In this document: positions 1-14,702 of the stretch, in pieces | How the letters are laid out: every line of letters begins with the position of its first letter | Position numbering within the stretch: the stretch's first letter is position 1 | Assembly (NCBI GenBank): GCA_018881555.1 | Contig: JACAXG010000202.1 | Span: forward strand, 496,001-560,000 | Origin: Amblyornis subalaris | Taxonomy: Eukaryota; Chordata; Aves; Passeriformes; Ptilonorhynchidae | Direction: 5' to 3' | Length of the DNA: 64,000 nucleotides | The notes under the pieces: generated by a model | Database searches by the model: none | Told to the model about the DNA's origin: nothing | What the model saw: the letters and a program-made list of their open reading frames with translations, nothing else | Position numbers and translations under genes: made by a program

Positions 1-1482
1 ATAACAAATCTCAGATTAGAAAATTCTGACATTCTGAACTTAAATTTAAAGCCTTGCAGTACCTGAGTGCTTAGNTTTTGATACCCTGGAATAGAAAAGA
101 TTCACATTTCCTAAAAGAAAGCAAGTATCCATTTCCTTGTAACAAAAATGGTGCAAACCTCTTTCGTAAGACTTTAAAAAAGGTGAATCCTTAATTTCCA
201 CATCTGTGAAGGACTCCTTTAAAAACCTCCTGCCATAATGCTTTCTTGGATGAAGAGCCTTGATGTTTTGTGGAAGGCATTTTCTTCTGTCATTAAAAGG
301 CTGTGACAGAAATCACTTTTGGGCTTTTCACAAATAATGAAGAGAAAATTAAATTACTCCTGCTTTAAATGAGTTGTTTTAATTAGAAGTGGGAGAGAGA
401 CATAGCTCCCAAGTGACCCATAGTGCATTTGAGACAAACAAAAATGTCATTTTCAGCAAGCCTGTTTGTGGGTGTTGAACCCCGTGTGTGCTGAGCCACA
501 GTGATGATTTCTGTATGCTCACAGCTAATTTAAAGGCTTTCCATAAACACAGCATTACAGTGTTTCAGTGATTCCTTAACATAGAGGAGTTTATCCCAAC
601 ACGCCTCTCTGTAATTATCCTGTTGAAGGAAAGCAAAGCAGACAGAGTAATCACATCTCAGGAAAATGATTCCTGGGAAATTAGCATATAAACCTTTCCT
701 GTTTCTGTCCTCTCGTTGAAATTTTTCCAATTTTTGCCGCTTAACACATTTTTAAAAACCTCCACTCCTTACAGTACATCTTTGCCTTTGCTTTAGAGTT
801 TAAAGCCATTTGAGTTTTTCGGGGAAGCTCATTGCATAAGGGAAGGTCTGGCTAAACACATCCACCTTAGGATCACCCTCAATGAGAATCCACATCACAT
901 AACAACTTTTGTGATTGCTTTCGCTTGACCAAAAACTGCCACATGCTGTTCTCTGTTCCTTGTAGGTTAAGGTAAAACATCTGACTGGAGTTGCTACTTT
1001 TTAGCAAACAGGAAACCTTCGTTTGGAGATTAGAGTAGCAGCACTGATGAGATGGCAGTGACCACAGAGTGGCTCAGCCAGAGATGCAGTGTTAGTTGCA
1101 CATCCATGGCGAACTCTCTCGTCTCAGAATTTCCTGTGCCAGGCTGTCTGGATGAGCCCAGCCCCAGGCGAGCCAGGCTGTCTAATGGATCAAGGAAAGA
1201 CAAAACAGGTTCACAATTAAAGCTGAGAAAGTCCTGTATCACTGCTACCACTCCTCATTAACCAGGTGTTTAAATTCAGAACGCACAAGGCTAAGCTGCA
1301 CCGGGCAGTGCTTTGACTGCAAAGCAGGTACCAGGGGGAGCACAAAGCACACCAGGACCCGCAGCTGCTGCCCAGCCTGGCTCCCTCAGAGACATGTGTG
1401 CTCATCACCACAGGGCTCTGGGCAGCATCAGCCTTAGCCCAACTCTAGTGAAGACAAGTCAAGAGAACTGCAGCCGTCTTAC

Positions 1483-1530
1483 TTTTTTTTTTTTTTTTAA
1501 ATTATTAATTATTTTTAATTTTAAAATAAA
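1483..1530. repeat. poly-T tract with AT-rich tail
   Basis: A run of 16 T is followed by an A/T-only stretch. No retroposon body is recognisable upstream or downstream, so it is treated as a simple repeat. Confidence 0.8.
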
Positions 1531-1769
1531 CATGTTGGCAGATCTAAATCACAGACTGAAAAACCTGACTTTCAGTTTTACAGGAACTAAAGAGGAGTTA
1601 GCAAGGTTTCAACTCCAGGTCTATTTAAATTCAAGAAAAAGTTCTCAGCAAATTCAGCATCAGCCAGATTTACCACTAATGTACCAAGGAAAATGTATAC
1701 TATTTTAATGAATGTGTACTATTAAAATTTATTTATTAATATTCACTTTATATATTAAATTATTAATAC

Positions 1770-1786
1770 TTTAGTACAGTACTAAA
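1770..1786. repeat. short inverted repeat TTTAGTAC / GTACTAAA
   Basis: Perfect 8-bp arms lie around a single A, inside a very AT-rich patch (about 1,680-1,830). It is probably incidental. Confidence 0.6.
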
Positions 1787-4700
1787 ATAGTAATGATAAT
1801 GCCTTATTTATCATTAAATTACTACTACTAATAGCACCAATTAGTGTCATTTCCTTCCTTTGCTATGCACTGAATTTTAACTATAGTGTTACTATATCAT
1901 CACACCTTTGATTTGGCTGTCCAATAATTCAATAGAACAGTTCAAGCTGACAAGTGAAGGCATAAGAAACGCATGCTCAATGCTTAAGAAGTCACCAGGT
2001 CTGCATGCAGAATAGAAGGGAACTCTGGCAAAGAAAAGTTTGCAATTCTGTTCCCACACTGGCATCCTACTCTTTGGTCATTGCCCTCTTTAGTTCCCTG
2101 CTGCTTTCTATCGTGGCGGAAAAGATACAAGCAGAAAGAAATACCAAAAGTTTCAGGGTTTGCTGGTTGGTTTTGTGTTTGGGGTTTTCCCCCAATTTTC
2201 CATGTATTCATGCATGGTTATCCAAGTAAATAAGGAAATGTTGCCACTTAGCAAGGTCCCTTCAACAACAAAAGCGTGATTTTCAGAATGTACCTGTCAC
2301 TTCGAAACTGTGCCCAAACTGCTCTCTCCATTTAACATTCAAGATTCTTTACATCGTCTTGAAAAATGAAGTGGAAACTCAGGCACACAAAAGCAATTAG
2401 CTTGCATCAACCTTTCATCATGAGAACGTGGATCGATGCTTCCTTATTCAAACCCACTTGGAGAGCTTTTGACATGGGGGAAGAGCTACTCCATAAAACC
2501 CTCGATTTCTCTCTTAGGGTCTCAATCAGGGTACTCAACCATGGACTTTTCTAATTGTCCACCAGAAAAAATTGCCTACTGCAAAACATCTATTCTGGAT
2601 TTACAGAATCTTTCCCTGTACACACTGCACTCTGTGAAAAAAAATCTAATGACTGAGGATGGGTTTTAAAAACAGGTAGTAAGTGTCCTTTCACAGCTTT
2701 AGACCCGTCATTGATAGTCCTAATGAAAAGTGCCTCTGCAAACATTTTTATGACTGCACTAATTAATTTGGCAAGGTCTATAAAACAGTCTAAAAATTGA
2801 TCTCTCAGATTTTCAGAAGACACCTACATATTTATTTGTGCTTTAGCAAAATGCTACATCAATGCTGAACAGTGCAAGAATTTAATATGATATTAGTTTA
2901 ACACAGCATTGCTTCAATCAATAAATAAAATTAGAATAATTTACTCTCCCATGACTAAATGCTGAATTTAGCAGTTTTTCCAGATACACAGCCAGATGAG
3001 ACCAGAGAATTAATTTCATTAAGAGTGCTTTTTGCTGTGCTCTTCTAAAACTGAATCTAACTTTTCCCATTGGCCCCACTTGGTTACGATGGTCCTTGAA
3101 TGAATCCTATTATCTTAGGATGCACAATACTTTAAATTGCCATCAGCATGAAGCATCAACAGGATCAGCTGCATTTGAATGAGGCCAAAGGAAAGAATTA
3201 CTGTGCCACCATTTTCAGCATGGAAAGCTTTCCTCTAAAATAAGATGTTGGCTGTCACTTGGCACAGCAGGGAGACAAAACTGTCAAAGAAACCATCTAT
3301 CCTTATCTTTCNCCTTTGATACTTCTAACTCTGTGCTTAGCACTGCTAAAGGCTTTAAATTCCTTCTCCTTCAGGGAAAAAAAAAGGCTCTTACAAGAAT
3401 AAAACATTATTTGGTTTAATGCACTCTACAGGAGAAAAGATCCTCTGAAAGCTGAATGATGTTCCCAAGGCCACATGGACTGCAGGAGCAAAATGTCCTA
3501 TGGGCTTAAGGCTCACATTCTTGAAGATATTTAGGTAGATGCCTGGTTAAGTTCAAAGGGTTATGAGAGCCCAAAATCCTTTGGGATCCAGGCATTAGTA
3601 TGTTCCTAACGCATTCCGTATATTCAAGCAGCGCTCTGTGTTAGTAACTGTTGGTATTCCTCTGAGAGGACTATCACAGTTATCCAACATCATCTACACT
3701 TTCAACAGAGCCAACAAAACAGTAACTGTGAGAGCGTGGCTATCCGATGGACTCCACTGCAGCAGCCAGGGAATTAAGGGTCCAGAGGCCACACACCACA
3801 GGCGAATCCCACAGCTGTCTGCTTCTGAGTGGAGACAGCACTTCTGAAAGCTGCCAAATGACAGCTGCAGAGCCTCGATGTCCTCAGGAACTTCAGAAGA
3901 GGGATGGGCATAAGCAAACCCACGGCCTGTAGACTTTGCTTTGGAAATCCCTCCTATTCTTTACTGTCACCCTTTGATAAGCACAGCTTCACAGACCCCG
4001 ATGACCCTACAAGTGCCAAGAAATACCACATACTGTCATTTATCTACTGAACACACACTAGATGCTTGACATGATTCATTATAGGTGTTTTCATACTGCC
4101 CCAAGGAGTTTTCAAACCAGTTTTAAATGTGACACAGTCAGCTGCAAGATATGGAAGCNGAAGCTGAGAATTACAGAAAGCATAAGCTGACAATATCAAT
4201 GTGTAGAGAGGGCAAACAACACTCCTTTGTTGTGCAGGTATCACCAAAGACCACCAAAGAGGGGATCACCCCAGTTCACCATTGCCAGCTTGAGTGAAAG
4301 TCAGACCAACTGCAGGGAGGGAGGGACATAAGTAAGGACAGACCACTGAGGTACCAAGATCTCCTACCTCAACCAAGGAAACTGAAAATATGGTGTTTTG
4401 ATGTCAAGACTGCATTCATACNAAATCCTTCACTATTAAACCAAGCAGGAAATAGCATTTCTTGTTCTTATGGGAACACAGTAAGCATAAGAGCCATTCA
4501 CGGGAGAAATGGTTCAGCAGAAGGTTGGACTTGAGCCAGAGGCGGAGCATAGTCTCTTCCCAGCAGTCAACCAAGCTCCTACTGAACAAAAGCTGGAGTC
4601 ATGGCTATACTGGCCAAATCCCAATCATCTCCTTGTGCCACAGGGCTGACGAGTGAGAGAGCACAAATCCAGCATTCCCTGTATTCTGCATGGAGTCTCA

Positions 4701-6558
4701 CTGACTCCTTTAATTGTAAGCATTTTAAACACTGACAACGTATCTCTGTCTTTGCAAGAACTATCTTGGTCAGCAGCTGTTGTGCTAAAGTGAATCCTCA
4801 CAGAAGAACCTTTCTAATCAGAACAGAAGCCTCCAGGTATGAAAGGCAGGATTCTTTTTGGACACAAGTCTCTTCTAAGACTGTTATGAACACTTTAAAG
4901 CCCAGAACTGTTGTATGCAAGCTCCTCCTAAATGAGAATTAGTAGTTGCCAAGCAACTTTCAAAAGGTTACCATAAAAATTGTATAGAAAAATAATAACA
5001 AAAGTACAAAAAGCAAAGGAGTTTGTGGAGGAGTAGAAGAGTTAGAAAGGGAAGAGAGAGAAGAGACACCAGGAACACTAAGTTTTCAAACTTACCTTAA
5101 GTATTTGCTATCACTAAATGCAGTTCTGTAAGCAAAGCACAGCTCCACACCCATCTAAACATTTGGAAACTTTGCCAACAAAGAGAAATCACAAGCTTCT
5201 GAACCTTAATAGCAGCTCATGCTTTTGGAAAATTGCTNCTTAGTTTCCTCAGCTACCACCATCACAGATCTGTACCTTAAACACATCCTGAGATACCTCT
5301 CTCACAGTCCTCCCATCAACCAGTCCTTAACGTCTGTATTTATAACCTCATCTTCTTCCTCCACCCTCTGCACTGACTAAACCCTAGGGCAGGCCTGGAA
5401 TAAACCTTAAAAGTTCAGAAATGGCCAACTCAATAATTACAAAAGCTTTTTGAGGTTTCTACACCCTTCGTGGAGGTTATTCAGGCTTCAATTACACACA
5501 CAGACCAAACCGACCCCTGCTACTTCCTCAGGTCCTCAGCATTACTGCCACTACTGGGACCAATTTAAGTACATTGTAATGCACAGTCTATTAATCAGTA
5601 TCCTGAAATTGTTTTAGAATGAAAGACACCCATTTGGTAAGTCAATGCAAAGAAAAATGGGCTTCAAAATGCTACAAACTAATTTCTCACTAATAATCTT
5701 ATTAAAAATAATTCCCAATAAAACACAGTAATTTCTTTTGCAAGAAAATGAAAAAAAAATTTGTTCCTGTTCAAAGAAAGAAAATGCTTGAAATATCAAT
5801 TAAAAGCTAGATTTTAAAATAGAAAGTTTACTTTTCAATTTAAAGGTGAATCAAGACACTGGATACACATATATCTGAGCATGTGCAAAGACTCCTTGGG
5901 AGGCAGAGAAAATACACATTACGGACTAAATATCCAGGACCACAAAGCAGACCTTTAAATTATAACCTTTCTAGCCAGGCAAAACAATTCCTCTGGAAGC
6001 AATATAAACAACTTGAAGCTTTTATTATCCCATCCCAATTTCCTGAAGCCTTAAAGAAACAAGAGATATCAAAGAGTGTATCATCCCTGTGTCCTGTTTC
6101 TTGGATTTTGATTCTTTTTGCTAAGCCCATTTCAAAATAAGAATCCATAACACACAAAACTAAAGCATTTTCTAACACTGCAACAGAGGTGTATTTCCCC
6201 ACTCCTACTTGTCACCACTGAAGCAGCACATGGTTGAGGGAGAAATTACTTTGAACCTGCCACTCAAAGGCTCCTACCCTAAGCAGGAGGTAATAAATGC
6301 CTGAAAAGTCAGATGCAGGAGCGCCCGAGAGCCGCATGGCAGAACGTTACCCGAACAAACTTCAGCCGCCTCGGCTCTGCTTAACTTCTATAAGTGATGA
6401 AATTCAACAGGTTCTGAGGGTATATGCCTACATTAATCTAGATAACTGGCAGTTTCACAAGCAGGCACACCAGGAGGTTAATATTTGATGATACTTAGAA
6501 GGACCAAACGTTAAAGTCTCAAACTTCGAGGTCCTCGAGCCTGCAGGTGCTCCCAGGC

Positions 6559-6574
6559 TGCTGCACGTGCAGCA
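6559..6574. repeat. 16-bp perfect palindrome with central E-box
   Basis: TGCTGCACGTGCAGCA is a perfect palindrome centred on CACGTG. It lies in a small GC/CpG-richer island (about 6,320-6,600). CACGTG is a known binding site of bHLH factors such as MYC/MAX and USF. Use as a regulatory site here is only inferred. Confidence 0.6.
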
Positions 6575-9500
6575 ACGAGGAGATTCTGCTCCCCCAGCAG
6601 AAAGTAGAGAACTGAAATCAAAACAGCACCATCAGATACAGTTCCAAATCTTCATTCTTTGCCCTGGCAAGAACTGAAGAAACCAGGCAGAATATTCCCA
6701 GCTACCTAGGCCTAAAAGGCTATGCTAGCTGCCAACACTTCCTGAGCTGTTTCTTCCCAACTTGCCAGGAAAGAAAGAAACAGTGTGATACATCTGATTT
6801 ACTGTCATGCAGGGTAGAAACGTTTGCTAACTGCACAAGGTATAAAATGTACCTCTATTCATATATATTTCTAGCTATTAAATTTAATTATCTTCATTGA
6901 AATAAATTGGGTATGAATAGAGCAATTGTGATTATAATCTTAAATAGACCATCTTGCAGTGGAATAAATAGTTGATTTTCAAGTTTCACAAAATCAATCC
7001 GCCCAATATCCGTCTTTCCAACAGCTGGATGCTAGGAGCAGAGGTGTTTATCCTGCTTATTCTGCTAAACCTTCAGTGAACAATTTAGCCTCGACATTCT
7101 GGTTTATGCAAAAATGAAAAAAATGTCACAACACTGAGATCACTGCAGTCAGAGCTGTGGACAGACTGCAGGGAATCAAATGCTTAAAGGGAAGTACAGC
7201 CTTGGTAACTATCTAGATGGAGAAAATAGAAGAAAACCTGATAAAACAGTAAAGCTCTGTAAGGCTACAAACTGCCCAGTCTCCAGAGTCAGCATTGCTT
7301 TGAGCAGATGACCAAACCAGACATCCAGAGGTTGTTTGGAAGCTGAGTTTTTCTTTGATTGTTCAATCTACATATTCACTGCCTATAACCAATGACTAAG
7401 GAATCTTTTGTGACTAACAACATTTTAAATTTTGATGCTTATATCCAAATATCTTGAGCCATCACAGTACTCTGCTTCAAAACGTTCCAGCACTATTTTG
7501 ACACCTGCAGCAGTTTTGCAGTTACATCACTGAAGAAGGTTCAGTGTGCTGACACAGAGCCATTCAGAGGATGGCACAAGAAGAATCAGTTCATGATGAG
7601 CTCCAAAAATGCATCCCAAGCAGTCATTCTGTTACTTCAGCATTTCTAATTATTTTTACAGAGGGAGCATATATCAGCAAGAAGTGGTGCATCATCCATA
7701 ACTCCTAATCGTTGAGCTAGTTTGTCAGCTTAGATTTGTGGAAGCCTTTTCAGCACATGGGAATTTCAATTAAAATTACAGTAGTGTGCAAGCTCTCTGC
7801 AGAAAGTTCCTGTCACTGAGGTGCCACACAAGCCTCCGTAACTNAGAAGGTTGGTGCTCATTTCCCAGTGATAGAACAATCATCTGCAATGCCAACACAC
7901 AATGAAGCCCCAAATATGATTAGTCCCCATAAGCCTAAAGCTATCATTTTTGGCTGAAAAATACTGGATTTCCTCACGCAGTTTTTACAGCTATTTGCCT
8001 TCACAGCTTCCAGAGCTCTTCATTCTTCCAATCTTGGTCACAATTAGTTTTGAGGCATGCTCAGGAGAATTATTAAAGCCTAGAAATTATAATGAAAGTG
8101 ACTGCTGAACTCCCCAGGACAGCGATGAAATGCATAAATACTTCCTAATCATTGAGTGGTATTGAGCCCACAGTGTTCTGCTCATCAACAGATGATATAA
8201 ATGGTTTAACACCCATTCAAAAATCACTGGAAAGAAAATTACAACTGTACCCGAGATAGGTGCCATAAGACAAAAAAAAAANCAAACCAAACACCTTAGT
8301 TGAGAATGCAAAATGTATCAAAATGCCTGTCTTAGACCTGTAAAGAAAGCCCTTAACTGTTGGATAAATAATTATGCTCAAAAATAATTACTTTTTCCTA
8401 AAATATTCATACACAGAGGCAGAGTAACACAGGCAGAATCAAAGCCGTGAAAACCTGAAGCATTTGAGATGCTCTCTCAGAACATTTTACCCACATGAGT
8501 GTACAATGTTCCAGTGACAGGTCCTTAAACTCAGACTCACCCCGCCCAGCTCACAAGATTAAACCCTTCTAGTCCAGTGAACCTGGGCAGCCAAAAGGGT
8601 GGCCACAGGCTGTCCTTGGACTGCTGTCAACTGAGAATCTGTGTTTGAAAACAGGAGTCTCCAACTGCTGCTTTTACGCTCTCCTCAGCAAGGAGCAGAG
8701 TAGTTGTGGACACCAGAAACAAGCACTGCCTGGCTAATTTTAAGTCTAAGCAGGTGTTTGTGGAGAACAGGAGACTGTCTCTAATAAAAAGCTATGAGTG
8801 AGCAAAGCTTTAACCTCATTGAGGAGAGCCAGTGGTAGAAAAAGAAGTGGTAGGAAAATAGTATTTTATGAACCAAACGAAATGTGGACTGGATCAAATG
8901 CACAGTAAATTTGACTTGCGATGGTATCTATCAGGCTACTACAAAAAAAACAAACATAGCGTTCAGGCATCAGCTCCCTCAGGACTGCTGGATCCTACCA
9001 GGCATGGTAAAAAGAAAATTCTCATTAGTAATGTAGCATTATTTTTAATTGACCCAAAAAGCCAGCTGTCAAAGTGTTTTCAGTCTGCCAAATGCGGCTT
9101 TAGGTGTGTGGGAGGACACCTAAGGACTTTAATATGTTTCTTACAAAGAAAATATCCACAGTGGAAAATGAGTGAAAACTTAATCAAATAGATGAGGAAG
9201 TAAGGGAATGCCTCCAGCATATTCTGATAAATTAAGGACTGCATTCGTAAGAGTATTAAACTGTGTCTGTGACCAATTCCCGTATTAGCCATATATTAAA
9301 AAATAAAAAAACCAGAACAACCAAAAAAAACCAACTCCATGCCTGTGCCATACTCCATACAAAGGTACTTGAACCAAAAACTGTGTCTTGGCTCTGTAAT
9401 ATTTTATCTGTGAAACTTAGATTGGTTGAGGAATTGGGAGGAGTATCAAAATCCATCAATACACTCAAAGATCTAAAATTAAACTATTTCTGCACACAGA

Positions 9501-10254
9501 ACTTCAGAACTGGCAGCCCCCTGTGACATCAGCAGGTTTTGGCACTGCAGTGTTTTACAAACATTTACTTTTGAGTGCATGAAATGTTACAAGAAATTCT
9601 CAAAACGATGGGGTCATCCTCACTGTTCTTGTCCCAAAATCATCTAAACTTTTCTTGTAGAAGAAGTGAATGCATTCCTTGACAGTTGTATCCTCATCCA
9701 ACATTCACCATTTCTCCCAAGGAAGTTAAGGCAGAGATCTGAAATGCTCTGGAAGAGATCCCCTTGTGCTTTCGGTTTGATCACAAAACAAGTGCATGTC
9801 ATGCTCAGGAAATACCTGTATGGGCACATTTTCACACAGTTTTTGTCTTTTGAAATCCATTCACACTTTGGAAAGAGGCCATCTATCATATAGACTTGAC
9901 AAGGCTGCCTGAAAAGCCAGATCAGTTCCGTGCTCGGGTTCACGGCACAGCCGTCCAAACGTGCCGGCACAACAGATGTGTGGGGGAAGGTGAGGAAACA
10001 GGCATGCTGCACATTGTGTTGCTATCAAAAACAACTTACCACGAAGCCACAGCCTCTCTGTAGAGACAATATACAAATAAACCCAAGATGAAGTCGTTTG
10101 AAAAATTCCCGACACCTTACAGACACAAAGAAACACAAGTTCTCTAATCTCTTCCATTTTCTGTGAAGTCCATTGTTCAAATATAACCAGCTTATAATTA
10201 AGAAAATTTCAAATTTTAGCTTAAATCAAAAGAACCTACACCAAAAACAAAGGC

Positions 10255-10268
10255 GGGGGGGGGGGGGG
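10255..10268 (+). repeat. poly-G run (14 G)
   Basis: Fourteen consecutive G follow an A-rich stretch. The length may be unreliable, because homopolymers of this size are error-prone in assemblies. Confidence 0.75.
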
Positions 10269-12330
10269 CAGGAATCCAAATGCTATCCTACCATTACAGC
10301 CAGGAGAATAAGCACTGCCCTAGGCATCATAGCAAAAAATTTGACAGGACTGCACATAGGAAGTGATTTGAATACAAATCTGTTATATAACACTAATATT
10401 AAACAGGGTTCCTTCTAATCTAAGACTGGACCAGGGAATGTGCTGGTTTTGTTTCGTAAAAGACACGTCTGAAGCCCAGAAAAGGCCACTGGTACCAAAC
10501 AGGCTTTCTCTTTTAGGAGAAGGACGTGATCCTTCCTTGAATTTATTCCTACTGGGACTACATTATATACCTCGGAAGGAGACAACCCTAGACTCTCACA
10601 TTGTGAAGGAGTGTCCATCTTAGCCTATCCATAACATTAGTAAATTCTTCCCATAATTAATCTGACTTAAAACTTGCTTGTCTTCTGTAAATTTAAGCTC
10701 AAATATACATTTCATCCCAAATCTTTGTTACTCAGCTGAAAAGAAAGCTCTGTTGTCCAGTTAATTACTGTGGCCAAGACACCAGCTCACTTTATCTTGG
10801 CAAATAAAATATCTTAATTTCTTGCTGAAGCAACATCTCTAGTTTTTGTAAGTCTCCTTGTTGAGAGAGAAAGCTGTTGGCTGCCCAAGAGATTTCTTTA
10901 TGACTCTCACCAGAACTGGACAGTCAGTTCCTAGAGCAGTTACCCTTGGCCAGGAACAGCTTCACTATTCCAATTTAAAATTCCCACACCAGTAAAAAGA
11001 TTGGATTTGCTCTTTCACCCCTAACATTGGAGATTCTCATGGATGGATAATCAGCGAACTGTCTTAAGTCAAAGACTCTGAACTCATGCCCATAACTTTG
11101 TTCTAGATATCCAGCTTAATATTAATCCTAGGCCTGCTGGAGGTAAAACTACTGACCATGGATTTCCATTTGGAATTATATTTTGTTATAGGAATCTGCA
11201 GAATATCAATGCTGTTACATCAACTGAACATATGACTGCTGGTCGCTATGTAAACTTCTCAAAAACTCATCAAGCATAAGCAAATTAAACATCTTCCAGA
11301 AATATATTTCATCAATACTGTTACTTTTCATCTAATTACAAATTAAAAGTAGCTTATTTTTCACTTTAATTGACAGTAATTATGTTACTCTCCTAATTTT
11401 CTATTAATCAAGTCACATATCACCTGTTCTCCTATTTTACCTGGAACTGAAGTAAGGCGGATGGAAAAAATCCCCAGGTCATTTTCTCTGGCCTCTTTGT
11501 TACATATTTAGTGTTCCACAATTCATTTAAAAAGCCCAAACAAACAATCAAGGAAAGATACACCAAACNCAAAAAAACCCCTCAGCCTGAACACCACAGA
11601 GAACTCCTTGCCCACTTCTTAGGTATCAGATACATGGAGCTATTAATTTTTACATGTCTTTTTAGTTAGTGTTATGCAGCTTGTGAATAGCTGTTGATAA
11701 GTATTTCATCATATGAATGAGTTCACCTGATTATTTTTCAAAATCAAAGCAAGAATTTCTGAGTACTTCTACCATTTCTCNTTGTCCACATCCCAAGTTT
11801 CAGATATGAGTGCCCCCGAAATATCACAATTTTACTCAGAACCTCATTATTTTGATTATACTGAGATTTAGTTATACANGAGACACATTTTTACCAGCCG
11901 CCTTCTGTTCAATTACTCAAAATGCAGGGTTAACCACAACATATAATCATCTCAAATACAAGTTTCTGTGGATAAAAGCCACCGAAAACCATCTATGCTG
12001 TCGACATGCCACAGTTCACAGGGTGTAAGAGCACCTCAGGGCATGGTTTGGCTGCTGTGGATTTGCCCAGCTGACATAGTTCAGTCCCTCAAAAGTATAT
12101 ACACATAATGGTAAAGAGACTGTTAATCAGCTATGGCTTAAATCTGCTTATTACTGATACAGACTGCTGACTAGAAGAGAGAAAAGAGATTCTGGAGGAG
12201 AATAAAGAAACACACCCACTTACTCAGCCTGCCTACAGTGACATGCTAAATAAAATATCCACAGAGGCATCNGCTCAAGCAGAAGGTTTAGTACAAACCA
12301 CTTGTTTTTCAACCCAAAATTTAGAGTGTT

Positions 12331-12380
12331 GTATTTTATTTTCATTTTTTTATTTTCATTTTATTTTCATTTTTCATTTA
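12331..12380. repeat. degenerate (ATTTTC)n simple repeat
   Basis: The stretch is made of ATTTT, TTTTC and ATTTTCATTTT units with small indels. It is a pyrimidine-rich microsatellite-like tract with no gene content. Confidence 0.8.
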
Positions 12381-13541
12381 GGACAGAAANGAAATGCAGG
12401 TGAATCTCTTGGAAACAAAGTCCACCGTGTGATCTCCTTTATCCATAAGCAACTTGTTGTAGCCAATATATGCACTGGTCAGAAGGAAAACTAAGAAGGA
12501 GTTTCACTTACAGATGTACTTTATATACACTGACAAAATCCTCATGACTAGGGATCTACCTCCTACACAGACTACTTCACTACGTAAAAATAATCCTGTA
12601 TTCATGGGAATATGGCACAGGATTTCTGGACTGTCAAATGGCAGGAAGCTTCCACTGCCCTGCTTTGCTTCAGGTGCTAGTTAGGTATAACTGGACCTTT
12701 GATAGATTCAGACAGTGAAAGCAGTTTTTCAGTTATCAAACTTTATGCTCTTATTTAATTATTCTGCATCCTCAAGCATAAAATGCATTATTTACATAAA
12801 ATGTGTTTTATTCTCTATTGATAATTTCCTCACTGTGTTGACTGACTACAGCTTTATACCATGAAACCTTCAGGGTTTAGTCTCTTATCTATTTTATGCA
12901 AAAAGAGATGTAAATAACAAACAGCCACTAAGAGAATAAACATCTCTTGAAAACCATGTGTTTGATTCCTAACGATAGAAGACCTAAAATATTCTGTACT
13001 TTCTTAACTGTAACTACTACAGCAATTGTAAGAGTAAATCAAAATGATCTANAGAAGGAATGAACACAGAGTCCCTTCATGGAACACTTTATTAAGGAGG
13101 GGCAGGATAAGGTGTTGGGTTTTCCACCTTCAGCTACTGCCATTCACCGTTGAAATGCCCCAAAGAAAAAGCAGCACTTTTTTCTCTAATAAAGAAAATA
13201 GACCAAACACCCTGATCCTAACAAGTCATTTTGGTGCACAGTTCTTGCGCAGCGCCTGTAAGCCTAGTTCTGCTAATTACACATTTAATTGTCTCCAGAA
13301 AGATAAGAATTAATTCACAAAAAGAAAAAAAAAAAAACCTTTGGCTACATACTGTAATAAAAGGTATCTGAAAGTCTTACTGTAATTAAAAAGTCTTGGA
13401 GACACTAAAATGAGTCTTTTGTGGCAAACCTCCAGCATACAACAATCAGACACTGACTCTGAAACTCCTTAATATATAAAGCGAGAATAATGGGACTGAA
13501 AGAGAAATTACAGCCAAACTCACTCAAGCATTAAATGGGGN

Positions 13542-13593
13542 AAAAAAAACAAAACAAAACAACAAACAAAACAACAAATAGCCAAAAAAAAAA
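13542..13593. repeat. (CAAAA)n / A-rich simple repeat
   Basis: AAAAC, CAAAA and CAACAAA units precede a run of ten A. No LINE or SINE body is attached that I can recognise. Confidence 0.8.
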
Positions 13594-14702
13594 GCTTTTA
13601 CTCAACTTGTAAACCATTAACGAGTCCTCACAAAAATTCCCCAGCAAACTGAAAAGACACATGGCTACAAACAGATGAAAAGCAGACAGTATTTCTTATG
13701 GAAATTCTCAGAAGGAGCCTTTTATGCTCCAATCCCATTTCCACCTCCCTGCCGTGCCCTCCCTGCACTCGGACATGGCCACTCAAGGCCACCCCGTCCC
13801 TGTGACCGCAGCCTCCCCGAGCCAGGGCCACACAGGACCCACCGGCTCCTGGCCTGGAGCTCCCCTCGCGTGTTTGATAGCAGCAGGACACACACAGAAC
13901 CATGCCTGAGTGAAAAGGGGCGACTGAAACACACTCCCTCCCTTGCCACTCGGCATCCTCAGTTAGCAAATCCTGTTCCCTTCATTTGAATTTGATAAGA
14001 ATATCTCTGGGCATTCACTATCTTTATTTATTGCTTGTCTCTCCCTACCAGCAAATGCCAACTTACTTTATACTGAGAACCTGATAAAATCTCTGCAACA
14101 CCTGTCATGTTGGAGCATTCCCCAGCTTTGTCTGAGAAGAGTCGTCTGATGTGACTTGATATTACAGAAATCTCACTTTCTACTCTGCTACTAAAAACTG
14201 CCGTGCCTGTTAGAGGATTGTCCAGCCAGCAAAGATCACTTGAAAAGGGCAGTTCCCTGAGGAGCCACATTTTTTTACCATTCTGTGCACCACACTGGAT
14301 GGCTCTTTACAGCAGCCACCATCAGACCTGCCAAGAGAAGTCAGCATTGCCTGGTAAACAGGCTTCCCCTTAACAAAGCTCCAAGACTGAGAGCCCTCCT
14401 TCAACACAGNGGTACCAGGCCTGCAGCACACTGAGCTGTTACCACACCACTAAGGTTATTTGGAGTGTCTGTGTTTTATCTGCAGACTCCCAATTATTCA
14501 AGAGTGCCCTTCAGACTGTTTTAATAAAATGAACATGTTGCAATTTCTCAGGAGAAAACGAAATAAAGGAAGCATTCAGGGAACTTAGAAGGATTTTTTT
14601 TCACCATTTGGAGCTCAGGGAGAAGTTTTGACTGTGCTCTCGTCAACTGGAGTGTTCCATTTTCTCAAAACCAAAGAGACCATGACATTTTGTAAAATTT
14701 AC

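Larger units (their letters stand above)
1..12330. other. unique AT-rich DNA, no gene recognised
   Basis: No recognisable exon, RNA gene or transposon was found. Open frames are at most about 130 codons and have no family resemblance. A small CpG-retaining patch is at 6,320-6,600. A second weak one, at 9,930-9,980, lies in a minus-strand frame of about 120 codons. On the minus strand, 5,096-5,125 has a perfect AAG|GTAAGT donor and a fair acceptor, but only 30 nt between them. The segment 10,420-11,000 has several splice-like minus-strand sites and could be an unrecognised old repeat. Confidence 0.6.

Noticed and set aside
9644..10012. 122-codon minus-strand frame with some CpGs
   Set aside because: No recognisable protein, no good splice sites at both ends, and a second unrelated frame is open over the same DNA.
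13675..13989. GC-richer patch that might be a CpG-island promoter
   Set aside because: It is only about 250 bp, CpG density is modest, and there is no TATA-like or first-exon context.
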